From: Oligoflexia bacterium
Lineage (GTDB): Bacteria; Bdellovibrionota; UBA1018
Direction of reading: 5' to 3'
Assembly (NCBI GenBank): GCA_903895855.1
Contig: CAITVN010000207.1
Span: forward strand, 1 to 64,000
DNA length: 64,000 nt
Below, piece after piece: positions 51,463 to 61,448 of the stretch. Every line of letters begins with the position of its first letter. Position 1 is the stretch's first letter. Below the pieces are notes generated by a model, which saw only the letters and a program-made list of their open reading frames with translations, was not told where the DNA came from and made no database searches. Position numbers and translations under genes: made by a program.

Positions 51463-53558
51463 CCATGGTCACCAAGCTTGATGACTCAAGACTGCCGGTT
51501 TTAGAATTACGCGATTTGTCTTTTGCGTACGTGATTGATGAGGTGCCAGTACCTGTTCTCAGTCACATTTCGCTCACCGTGAATCGCGGAGATTTTTTGG
51601 CGATTCAAGGCCCTTCTGGGTCAGGTAAGTCAACCCTTCTTCATTTGCTGGGGTGTCTGGCTTCAGTGCAAACAGGTGAGTTGTGGATCGACGGGCAAGA
51701 CGTTTCAAAACTTAACGAAGAAGAGCTCGCTCATTTTCGCAATTCCAAAATCGGGTTTATTTTTCAGCAGTTTCACTTACTTTCGAAGACCAGTGTTCTA
51801 AAAAATATTCTCTTACCGAGGCAGTACCTTAGAAAAAAGACCTCAAAAAGCGGTGAAAATGCCAGAGAAATGGCTGAAAAGTTTGGTCTTAAAGATCGGC
51901 TAGGGCACCTACCTAACCAGTTATCGGGTGGCCAGCAGCAACGCGTCGCCATTGCCCGAGCACTCATGAATGATCCGGCCATTATCTTGGCCGACGAACC
52001 GACCGGTAATCTCGATTCGCAGTCGTCTGCTTTGATCATGGGTATATTGCGTAAACTCAATGACGAGGGCAAAACGATCATTCTGATCACTCATGATGGT
52101 GACATCGCATCGAGTTGCAAGCGCGTGGTGCACATTAGAGACGGCAAGTTGACCGAGGTGCCTCAGGGCGTGAGTGCTTTGACACCCGGTGATTTCAAGC
52201 AAACAGCTCAACAAAAAATTTCAGTAGAAAATCGGTCGCATCGATCTCAATTTGGGCAAAAGGTTCGAGAACTTCTACGGTCGCTTTTTCGGTCGGTTTC
52301 GATGAGTGTTGAATTGTTTCCGCTCGCCTTTGAAAATTTGGGTCGCAATCGAGTGCGAACGGCTTTGACCATGATGGGCATCATAGTGGGCATCGCTTCA
52401 GTGCTGTCGATGATCACGCTTGGACAGTTCACCAAAGTGAAAATTCTCGATTCTTATGCTGAGTTAGGCGTCAACACATTGATGTTTCATGGGTACCCCA
52501 ATTGGGAACTCAGGGCGAAAGATGAGGTGTCGGTTTTATTTAGGGGGTTTGAGTGGGAGCGAGATCTTTTGCCGATGAAAGAAATTTTTTCAGACATCGA
52601 AGCGATGAGTCCGGTTTTTATGAGTTGGAATCAATCGGCGAATTTTGGTGGACGATCGATTGAGTCTGAAGTTCGGGTGATGGCAGTCAACGAAGAGGCG
52701 GGTTCGATTACGAAACGTGATTTATTGGCGGGTGTCGGTTTTTCGCCGGTGCACATCGAGAAAAAAATTGGGGTCTGTGTGATCGGTTTTGAAATTGCGC
52801 AGAGGTTGTTTGCTCAGATTTCGCCGCTCGGGCAGGTGGTTCGCTTAAGTAATGATTCGAGTAACTATGGTTGCCGAGTCATCGGTATTATGAAGAGCGT
52901 TTCGAGCAATAAAGAATGGATGAAACCGAATTTACAGGTTTTCTTACCGTTCACCTATTTTCAGATGGTCTCTGGGAATTGGTGGGAGACTCAAATGCAC
53001 CAAGTCTTGATTCAGGCAAAACAAGGGTCCGATGTAGAAAAAGTGGGCAGAGGAATTCGTGCCTTTTTTGAGGCAAAATATGGTAAATCGGGTCGGTTTC
53101 GAGTCGATTCAGACAGTGTGCTTCTGGCTCAGATGAAGAAATTCTTGAACCTTTTTACCATTCTGCTTGCGACAATAGCTTTTATTTCACTTTTAGTTGG
53201 GGGCGTTGGTATTACCAACATGATGCTCGTTTCAGTCTCTGAGCGGTACCGCGAAATTGGTCTACGCAAAGCGCTCGGGGCGACAAATCGAATGATTCGA
53301 CTGCAGCTCATGGTCGAAGCCATTGTCATTTGTTTGATTGCCGGAATCATCGGCTTGGCCATTGGTTTTACCGTTATCGAGACGGTTATTTTTGGGGCGA
53401 CAAAGCTGGTGCCAAAACTAGAGTTTCAGTGGGTAGTTGACCTTCCGGCTTTTCTGATTTCGGTGATTTCGATTCTGAGCGTGGGCTTGCTCAGCGGTTT
53501 TTTTCCTGCGATAAAAGCCGAGAAACTTCAGGTGATTGAAGCGTTAAGGTCTGAGTGA
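51459..53558 (+). CDS. MacB-like ABC transporter (ATPase fused to FtsX-type permease)
   Basis: A 699-aa protein. The ATPase domain has [15 protein letters not shown] (Walker A), [15 protein letters not shown] (signature), [12 protein letters not shown] (Walker B) and the switch histidine in ILITHDG. The second half has one membrane helix ([21 protein letters not shown]), a large periplasmic MacB-PCD domain and three C-terminal helices ([21 protein letters not shown], ...). Fits MacB mechanotransmission, where ATP hydrolysis outside the membrane pumps periplasmic substrates through TolC. The substrate is unknown. The start overlaps the adaptor stop by 4 bp. Confidence 0.93.
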   Translation: MTMVTKLDDSRLPVLELRDLSFAYVIDEVPVPVLSHISLTVNRGDFLAIQGPSGSGKSTLLHLLGCLASVQTGELWIDGQDVSKLNEEELAHFRNSKIGFIFQQFHLLSKTSVLKNILLPRQYLRKKTSKSGENAREMAEKFGLKDRLGHLPNQLSGGQQQRVAIARALMNDPAIILADEPTGNLDSQSSALIMGILRKLNDEGKTIILITHDGDIASSCKRVVHIRDGKLTEVPQGVSALTPGDFKQTAQQKISVENRSHRSQFGQKVRELLRSLFRSVSMSVELFPLAFENLGRNRVRTALTMMGIIVGIASVLSMITLGQFTKVKILDSYAELGVNTLMFHGYPNWELRAKDEVSVLFRGFEWERDLLPMKEIFSDIEAMSPVFMSWNQSANFGGRSIESEVRVMAVNEEAGSITKRDLLAGVGFSPVHIEKKIGVCVIGFEIAQRLFAQISPLGQVVRLSNDSSNYGCRVIGIMKSVSSNKEWMKPNLQVFLPFTYFQMVSGNWWETQMHQVLIQAKQGSDVEKVGRGIRAFFEAKYGKSGRFRVDSDSVLLAQMKKFLNLFTILLATIAFISLLVGGVGITNMMLVSVSERYREIGLRKALGATNRMIRLQLMVEAIVICLIAGIIGLAIGFTVIETVIFGATKLVPKLEFQWVVDLPAFLISVISILSVGLLSGFFPAIKAEKLQVIEALRSE

Positions 53559-53622
53559 GGTGAAAAAAGAGTGTTATTCGCGTTGGCCCCAGGCTAAGAT
53601 TATCACAGGATAAAACAACACG

Positions 53623-53955
53623 ATGAATGGTGACACAGAAAATACAGTCGAATATTCGAAAAGCCGGTTCTGGCGTCGAAAAGATGAAGAAAACGGCATT
53701 GTCGTAATTGGTTTGACTGATTCGGGTATTGAAGAACTGGGCGATTTGTCTGAACTTGAATTACCGAGTGAAGGCACTGAAGTTGAGAAAAATGAAGCAG
53801 TGGGTAGAGCTGAGGGATCTTACAGCGAGTTTGAGGTGATTGTTCCGATTTCAGGTACGGTCTGCGGCGTAAACGAAGAGGCCGTGAAGAATTTAACCAT
53901 GGTGATGGAAGACCCCCTCGAAGAGGGTTGGTTGCTCAAAATTCAAGCAGAGTGA
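53623..53955 (+). CDS. GcvH-like lipoyl-domain protein lacking the lipoyl lysine
   Basis: A 110-aa protein aligned with glycine cleavage H protein: GIVVIGLTDSGIEELGDLSELELPSEGTEVEKNEAVG, and PISGTVCGVNEEAVKNLTMVMEDPLEEGWLLKI. In GcvH the segment reads E-S-V-K-A before V-S-D, but here the residue aligned with the lipoylated Lys is Tyr67 (AEGSYSEFE). The fold is probably kept without lipoylation, so it cannot carry an aminomethyl group. It is just upstream of a histidine-kinase-like gene (3 bp gap), so a signalling or scaffolding role is plausible. No other glycine-cleavage gene is in the window. Confidence 0.7.
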   Translation: MNGDTENTVEYSKSRFWRRKDEENGIVVIGLTDSGIEELGDLSELELPSEGTEVEKNEAVGRAEGSYSEFEVIVPISGTVCGVNEEAVKNLTMVMEDPLEEGWLLKIQAE

Positions 53956-53958
53956 AAA

Positions 53959-55275
53959 GTGAAAAAGAAAACGACCGCTGTTAAATCAAAAAAAAATAGC
54001 GCTATTAAGTCCATGAAGTCCAAGAAAACCCAGAAGTCGAGTGATGCGATCGCTGATGTTTTCAATCTGGATGACTCTAAATTTGGGGATATCGGGCCAG
54101 ACGTGGCCGTTGGGTTTCGACCAGTTCACGAGTTGACTCCGGCCGAAACGAAGCGTGTTCGCATATTTCAAAAAAATCTCTTGTCTCTACTCTCTCACGA
54201 ACTCCGAACTCCACTTATGGGAGTTCAAAATGGGTTGTGGATGGCTATTCAAGAAAAGCCGGAAATTGAAAAATCTGAAGGCATGAGCATGGCCTTGAGA
54301 AATTTGACCCGCTTATCGCAAAATCTCAATCATATTTTAGAACTCGCACAGTGGGAAGAAGAAGGCGGAATTCAGCCTGATTTTGCACAATTCAACCTCT
54401 CAACGTTGTTGAAGGCAAAGTGTGAAGAGTGGAAATCTGCCCTTGGGGCATTGAGTAAGATTGGGTTTAGTTGGAGCGACTTCTCGACGTCTAATCTTAT
54501 TTGGGCTGATGAAAAGAAGTGGGCCAGAGGCTTTGATCTCGTGCTCGAGTTGCTTGTCGAATTGTTAAATGAACCCATTGCCGAGGCAGGCAGCGAAAGG
54601 GCTTCAGTTAGCATCGAAATTCAGAAAGACACAGTCGGCGAGCCAAGTTGTCGACTCAAATTGAGTCTAGATAGAAAAGCCTACTCCCGTTTGCTAGAAG
54701 CCTTTCAATACGCCGAGGTAGCGCTACGAGGGGGCATCGCAAGTGCGGGGTCGGTATTTGGTGGCGTGATGCTTTCTGAATCAGACTTCTTATCGAGAGC
54801 CGAAGAGGGGCTTGGCAGTCAGATGCTTGCAGTTAAAATGATTTTCAAAGCCATGAAGGGTGATGTTTCATTTTTATTGCACGGTGAGTCACGCGCGGGT
54901 TCAGACGATTTGGCGAGCTTAACAAACAGTTTGCCAGTCGACTGTCAGATTGGTTTGGCCGTGGGTAATTGGACCCTTGACGATAAAGTTCGGCATTGGG
55001 TTGGGCGTTGCATGAATTTGATTACCGAGGCTGGGGCAAAAAAGGCAGAAATTTGCAAGATTGATGCTGCCCAGTTTGCTTTGGTACAGCCGAATGAACG
55101 GCAGTTCTGTTTGAAGCTTCAATATGGCGCAAACCCCGAGCTCATCTTGAGATTTCAGTCACTGGGGCGCTCGGTTTTGGGTTTGGCGAAAAATTCTATT
55201 CAGTTTCCGCGCGATGGTGAGACGAAAGAAGAATTGGCGAGAAAAGTGATTGATTTGTTCGCTCGCCAGCCCTAA
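53959..55275 (+). CDS. Histidine-kinase-like protein with degenerate ATPase region
   Basis: A 438-aa soluble protein (no membrane helix). A basic N-terminal tail is followed by an HisKA dimerisation domain with LSHELRTPLMGVQNG (His80). The following region contains LELLVELLNEP, a weak stand-in for the N-box, but no clear G-boxes (DxGxG) were found. A C-terminal domain (from about 320) is unassigned. Phosphotransfer from ATP is therefore doubtful. It may act as a phosphoacceptor or pseudokinase. GTG 53959 is the only start giving this frame near the upstream stop. Confidence 0.6.
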   Translation: MKKKTTAVKSKKNSAIKSMKSKKTQKSSDAIADVFNLDDSKFGDIGPDVAVGFRPVHELTPAETKRVRIFQKNLLSLLSHELRTPLMGVQNGLWMAIQEKPEIEKSEGMSMALRNLTRLSQNLNHILELAQWEEEGGIQPDFAQFNLSTLLKAKCEEWKSALGALSKIGFSWSDFSTSNLIWADEKKWARGFDLVLELLVELLNEPIAEAGSERASVSIEIQKDTVGEPSCRLKLSLDRKAYSRLLEAFQYAEVALRGGIASAGSVFGGVMLSESDFLSRAEEGLGSQMLAVKMIFKAMKGDVSFLLHGESRAGSDDLASLTNSLPVDCQIGLAVGNWTLDDKVRHWVGRCMNLITEAGAKKAEICKIDAAQFALVQPNERQFCLKLQYGANPELILRFQSLGRSVLGLAKNSIQFPRDGETKEELARKVIDLFARQP

Positions 55276-55397
55276 TTGCCCGCTAGCCCTGGCCGTTTCG
55301 TCGACGTTTGCTGGCCGTTTACTCGGCGTTTGATTGAATGACTCTCTCGATTGATTGCCTCTGGATTGCCGGTGTTTTTTCAGATAATAAGCTCAGC

Positions 55398-56909
55398 ATG
55401 CACCCACAGAAGTATTTTATTAAAACATTTGGCTGCCAAATGAACGAGGCAGACTCAGAGCGCATGTCGGTCATTCTGGCAGAACAATCGATGACGCCAG
55501 TTGCCGAGCCTGAAGATGCTGATATCATTATCATTAATGGTTGCTCGGTTCGAGAAAAGGCAGTGCACAAGGCTGTTTCGGCTCTGGGTAAATACAACGT
55601 CATCAAGAAAAAGTCAGAGGGCAACGGCCCAATTATCGGTGTGGGAGGCTGCGTCGGGCAATTAGACCGAGAAAACCTGTTTAAAAGGGCTCCGTATCTC
55701 GACTTTGTTTTTGGCACCGACACGATCGATAATTTGCCTGAGATCATTCATCGAGTGCGAAGTGGCGAGCGAAAAGTCATCTATGCCGAGTTTGATAAAT
55801 CCATGGATTACTCAACTGAAACCAAAGTTGACCCCGGCAAATCACAGGCATTCGTCAATATCATGAAGGGCTGCGATAAATACTGCACTTATTGCATTGT
55901 ACCATTCACACGAGGTCGTGAGAAATCGAGAAAAATTGATGAGGTTTTAGAAGACATCGTGAAACTCGTTTCGCGAGGGGTGAAAGAAATCACTTTGTTG
56001 GGCCAGAACGTCAATTCGTTTGGCAAAGGAAATGAAAATACCGCAAAGCGATTGCCGCTTGAACTCAATAACCCGATTGGCAAGGTTGGCCCGAAAGAAG
56101 GCGAAGAGAATTTTGCACAGTTGTTGCGAGCCATTGATTCAGACGTGAGGTTAGCGAATCTCAAGCGCATTCGATTCACGTCTTCGCATCCCTTAGATTT
56201 TAGTGACGAGCTCATTGATTGTTATGCTGAAGCCAATAAAGGCGGAGTGGCAAAACTGGCGAAACATCTGCATCTGCCGGTGCAAAGCGGCTCAAACGCC
56301 GTATTGCAAAAGATGGGTCGGCATCACCAAATCGAGTCTTACATTGATCAAATGAGTCGATTGCGATCGTTGTGCCCAGACATTGGGTTGTCGACCGACA
56401 TGATTGTTGGGTTTCCGACAGAAACTGAAGACGATTTTCAAGAGTCACTTAAGCTGCTTGATTTGCTTCAATTTGATAATGTCTACGCGTTTGCCTATTC
56501 TCCTAGGCCTGGAACAAGGGCCTCCAAATTGAAAGACGACGTGAGCTTGAAAGAAAAGACCGAACGCCTTAACCGCCTTCTTGATCACCAACTGGCGATA
56601 GCGCAAAAGCGATATGCCGCTAGAGTTGGCGATAAAATGGAAATTTTGGTCGAAGGTCTCGCCAAAAATCAATACATGCTCGATAAAGGCGATCGCGATG
56701 CCAAAGGCTTGAGTAGTGGCTTAATCAAAACGACCACCAAGCGTGTGTGGACCGGGCGAACGACGTGCAATCGCATTGTGAACTTTGCCACTGAATCGCC
56801 GCGAAATTTGATGGGCCAATTCGTGACTGCCGAAATTACCCTGGCAACGGGTCTTGCGCTTCAGGGCGAATGGTTAGCAGATCGCGTGATCGAGGGGCAA
56901 AACCAATGA
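55398..56909 (+). CDS. miaB: tRNA-2-methylthio-N6-dimethylallyladenosine synthase MiaB
   Basis: A 503-aa protein. The N-terminal UPF0004 domain carries the auxiliary cluster cysteines (KTFGCQMNEADSE, NGCSVREKA, GGCVGQL). The radical SAM motif is GCDKYCTYCIVPFTRGRE. The C-terminal TRAM domain follows (GDKMEILVEG, GRTTCNRIVNF). It adds methylthio to ms2i6A37 in tRNAs reading UNN codons. ATG 55398 gives the standard N-terminus. The stop overlaps the next gene (ATGA). Confidence 0.95.
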   Translation: MHPQKYFIKTFGCQMNEADSERMSVILAEQSMTPVAEPEDADIIIINGCSVREKAVHKAVSALGKYNVIKKKSEGNGPIIGVGGCVGQLDRENLFKRAPYLDFVFGTDTIDNLPEIIHRVRSGERKVIYAEFDKSMDYSTETKVDPGKSQAFVNIMKGCDKYCTYCIVPFTRGREKSRKIDEVLEDIVKLVSRGVKEITLLGQNVNSFGKGNENTAKRLPLELNNPIGKVGPKEGEENFAQLLRAIDSDVRLANLKRIRFTSSHPLDFSDELIDCYAEANKGGVAKLAKHLHLPVQSGSNAVLQKMGRHHQIESYIDQMSRLRSLCPDIGLSTDMIVGFPTETEDDFQESLKLLDLLQFDNVYAFAYSPRPGTRASKLKDDVSLKEKTERLNRLLDHQLAIAQKRYAARVGDKMEILVEGLAKNQYMLDKGDRDAKGLSSGLIKTTTKRVWTGRTTCNRIVNFATESPRNLMGQFVTAEITLATGLALQGEWLADRVIEGQNQ

Positions 56910-57496
56910 TCATTCCGTTTAAGACCATCTGGCCACAAATTCATGAAACGGCATTCGTCGCGCCTTCTGCTGATATCATCGGCGATGTGGTGATCGGAGC
57001 TCAGAGTAGCATTTGGTTTCAAGTGGTCGTGAGAGGCGACGTGAATTTGATTCGAATTGGTTCACGCACCAATATTCAAGACCACGCTATGCTGCACGTG
57101 ACTCGAAAGGTGAGCTCTTTGCACATTGGCGACGACGTCACCGTCGGGCATCGAGCGGTGCTTCACGGCTGCCGAGTCGGAAACCAAGTGCTCGTCGGTA
57201 TGGGGGCTATTTTACTCGATGACTGCGAAATTGGCGACTCATCGATTGTTGCGGCCGGAGCCGTGGTACCCAAAGGCATGAAGGTTCCAGCGAAAAGCCT
57301 TGTTGTGGGAATGCCTGCCAAAGTGGTTCGAGAACTTCGCGAAGAGGAGTGTGAGTTTTTAAGAAAGAGCGCACTCAACTATGTTGCCGATGCGGGCACT
57401 TATCGAAGTTATGTACAAGGGCCCGTGCGCCACGGATCAGACGATTGGGACCTAGAGACTCTCGATGTGAATGGCTTTGATGAAGAATTCGGGTAA
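56906..57496 (+). CDS. Gamma-carbonic anhydrase-like hexapeptide protein (YrdA type)
   Basis: A 196-aa left-handed beta-helix protein of the gamma-CA/YrdA type: IIGDVVIGAQSSIWFQVVVRGDVN, NIQDHAMLHVT, DVTVGHRAVLHGCRVG, GMGAILLDD. The three metal-binding His are present (His in QDHAMLH, VGHRAVLH). ATG 56906 overlaps the miaB stop. Function as carbonic anhydrase is unproven for this subfamily. The C-terminal ~30 residues form an acidic tail. Confidence 0.88.
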   Translation: MIIPFKTIWPQIHETAFVAPSADIIGDVVIGAQSSIWFQVVVRGDVNLIRIGSRTNIQDHAMLHVTRKVSSLHIGDDVTVGHRAVLHGCRVGNQVLVGMGAILLDDCEIGDSSIVAAGAVVPKGMKVPAKSLVVGMPAKVVRELREEECEFLRKSALNYVADAGTYRSYVQGPVRHGSDDWDLETLDVNGFDEEFG

Positions 57497-57526
57497 TTAT
57501 TCGTGAATGATTTGGCTACAGAGTGA

Positions 57527-59074
<1,548 letters not shown>

Positions 59075-59101
59075 GCTGAGACCCGAGGAAAAAAGAAACG
59101 A

Positions 59102-60718
59102 ATGCAAATCGACACGGTAGTGATTTTAGATTATGGCTCGCAGTACACAAAACTGATCGCGAGGCGAGTTCGCGAGTGTGAAGTCTTCTCGATGATTCTT
59201 CCGGGTGGTGATTTGATTGATTCGGCAAACAAAACGTCACTGACTCGCATCAAAGAGTTGAATCCCAAGGCTGTGATTTTGTCGGGTGGTCCAAATTCAG
59301 TATACGACGACGGTGCCCCGCAATTGCCGAAGGGCTTTCTCGATTGGGCAAAGCGTGAGAGAATTCCGGTTCTGGGAGTTTGCTATGGAATGCAGTTACT
59401 CACTCACGAGCTAGGCGGTCAGGTCACCCGTGCACCGTCTCGTGAATATGGTCGTCAGGCCGTGAAGTTGCTGTCTGATTCAGCGGTGTCGACTCAGACT
59501 CTGTCGCCGCTATTTAGCCAAGTGCCTTCGAGCTTCAATGCGTGGATGAGCCACGGTGATGAAATTTCAAAGCTGCCCGATGGGTTTAGTTTAGTCGCGC
59601 TTAGCGACTCGGGGGTTGCAGCGGCCATGCAATCTCATTCAGAACCCTGGTTTGGGTTGCAATTTCACCCAGAAGTTGTGCACACCGAAGGCGGAAAAAC
59701 GATCATCGCAAATTTTCTTTTCAAGTGCGCCCATCTTCAGCCGAGCTGGAAGATGAACCGGTTTTTGCATGATCATGTTGAAAAACTGAGAACTCAAATA
59801 GGCCAAGATGACCTCGTGATTTGTGGCCTTTCAGGTGGGGTAGATTCAACCGTAGCGGCGGTGATGGTCAGTCAAGCGATTGGAAGTCGGCTTCACTGTA
59901 TTTTTGTCGATCATGGCTTGCTTCGCCATGAAGAGCGTTCACGAGTTCTAAAAATGTTTCGTGAAGAATTGCAGCTGTCGGTCGTTTGTTTTGATGCTTC
60001 AGAAAATTTCTTGAATGCGTTGGCCGGTGTCGAAGATCCCGAGAAGAAGCGAAAAATCATCGGCGAACAATTCATTAGGGCCTTTGAGCGCGCTTCAAAA
60101 GAAATTGAATCGAAAACGGGTATGAAGGCTAAGTACCTAGTGCAGGGCACGCTTTATCCTGATGTGATTGAAAGTGGCGGATCAGGGCACTCTTCAGCGA
60201 CGATTAAGAGCCATCACAATGTGGGGGGGCTACCGAAAGACCTTTCTTTTGCGTTGATTGAGCCGCTCAGAGAGTTGTTCAAAGACGAGGTCCGAATTCT
60301 CGGAAAAGAACTCAAAATTCCTGACAAGTTCTTGGCAAGGCATCCGTTTCCGGGGCCCGGTCTAGCCGTTCGAGTGCTAGGAGCGGTCACAACTAGTCAC
60401 CTCGAAAAGTTGAGACACGCAGACGAAATCTTTATCAGTGAAATTGAACGAGCTGGTCTTTACTCAGAAATTTGGCAAGCGTTTGCCGTGTTTTTGCCGA
60501 TCAAGAGTGTGGGTGTGCAAGGTGACGGCCGAACTCATGATCACGTCATTGCACTTCGCGCGGTGACTTCGGTAGATGGAATGACGGCTGATTGGTACCA
60601 TTTTGATTCGAAGTTTTTGGCCAAGGTGTCTTCACGTATTTGTAATGAGGTGCGAGGAATCGGTAGAGTTGTCTACGATATTTCATCGAAACCACCAGCG
60701 ACGATTGAGTGGGAGTGA
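59102..60718 (+). CDS. guaA: GMP synthase (glutamine-hydrolysing)
   Basis: A 538-aa protein. The N-terminal glutamine amidotransferase has GVCYGMQLL (catalytic Cys) and FHPEVVHTEGG (His/Glu). The ATP-pyrophosphatase domain has SGGVDSTVAA, and the C-terminal dimerisation domain ends VYDISSKPPATIEWE. It makes GMP from XMP. It follows guaB by 27 bp, forming the conventional guaBA operon. Confidence 0.97.
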   Translation: MQIDTVVILDYGSQYTKLIARRVRECEVFSMILPGGDLIDSANKTSLTRIKELNPKAVILSGGPNSVYDDGAPQLPKGFLDWAKRERIPVLGVCYGMQLLTHELGGQVTRAPSREYGRQAVKLLSDSAVSTQTLSPLFSQVPSSFNAWMSHGDEISKLPDGFSLVALSDSGVAAAMQSHSEPWFGLQFHPEVVHTEGGKTIIANFLFKCAHLQPSWKMNRFLHDHVEKLRTQIGQDDLVICGLSGGVDSTVAAVMVSQAIGSRLHCIFVDHGLLRHEERSRVLKMFREELQLSVVCFDASENFLNALAGVEDPEKKRKIIGEQFIRAFERASKEIESKTGMKAKYLVQGTLYPDVIESGGSGHSSATIKSHHNVGGLPKDLSFALIEPLRELFKDEVRILGKELKIPDKFLARHPFPGPGLAVRVLGAVTTSHLEKLRHADEIFISEIERAGLYSEIWQAFAVFLPIKSVGVQGDGRTHDHVIALRAVTSVDGMTADWYHFDSKFLAKVSSRICNEVRGIGRVVYDISSKPPATIEWE

Positions 60719-60719
60719 C

Positions 60720-61448
60720 ATGAGTCAGGCGTCAGTGGCAAACCGAGTTTCTCAGTTCTCAAGTACTCCCTGGTTCGGGATTGCGTTGAGGTTGATTGCT
60801 CCCGAGCTCATCGTTTTTTTTATTGGTTTTTTGGGCGTTGGTTTCATTCTGCAGAATCAGGATTTGCGAAATGATCTCAAATTCAGGCAGGTTCCGTTAT
60901 TGCCTTTGCGGGTTGAGTATTCGGGCAATTCGCTTGATTTGGCGAAGCAGCACTTGTATCAGACCTTTTCTTTTTGGATCGATAAGCCTGACAACTGTGA
61001 GCCTGGAAAATTCTTGAGCAGTTTTTACGAAGAACAGTGTCGAGACCTAGAAAGAGTGAGCGAACTCTCTCAAGAGGTTGCCTCTTTGCCTTTCTTGCTC
61101 AGTGGACTCGTTTTTGTCTTGGGCTGTGTCGCGGTTCGAATGCTATACGGTAGAGCAAATCGGGCGATTGCTGCCGGCAGTGGTGCCGTGATTGCGACGG
61201 TGACTCAACCGGCCAAGGCTCCGCAGACGATTTTTGGTTGGTTTTATGGCTTGGTTTCTATTCGAGTGCAGCCTAAAGGCTCAGGCCAACTCACTGTTTT
61301 TCAAGACCGTTTTGATTCGATTCCGCGCCCCGGTGATTCGATGGTGATTTTTCAAATCATGACTTTGACCGGCGGTAAAGTTTGGGTTGGACGTTACTAT
61401 GCCCCGCATGTTTCTATCGTTCACGGCGTGAAAAAGGGACTATTTTGA
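60720..61448 (+). CDS. Membrane protein of unknown function between guaA and dnaE
   Basis: A 242-aa protein with two membrane segments (LIVFFIGFLGVGFILQ; LPFLLSGLVFVLGCVAVRML) and a soluble part after about residue 140. No family is recognised. ATG 60720 begins 1 bp after the guaA stop, and its own stop overlaps the ATG of dnaE by 1 bp, so it sits within a tight guaBA-orf-dnaE run and is likely translated from the same message. It is shorter than the longer possible frame that begins inside guaA. Confidence 0.6.
   Translation: MSQASVANRVSQFSSTPWFGIALRLIAPELIVFFIGFLGVGFILQNQDLRNDLKFRQVPLLPLRVEYSGNSLDLAKQHLYQTFSFWIDKPDNCEPGKFLSSFYEEQCRDLERVSELSQEVASLPFLLSGLVFVLGCVAVRMLYGRANRAIAAGSGAVIATVTQPAKAPQTIFGWFYGLVSIRVQPKGSGQLTVFQDRFDSIPRPGDSMVIFQIMTLTGGKVWVGRYYAPHVSIVHGVKKGLF

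Noticed and set aside
53623..53955. Functional glycine cleavage H protein
   Set aside because: The lipoylation lysine is replaced by tyrosine, and no gcvT, gcvP or lipoylation genes are nearby.
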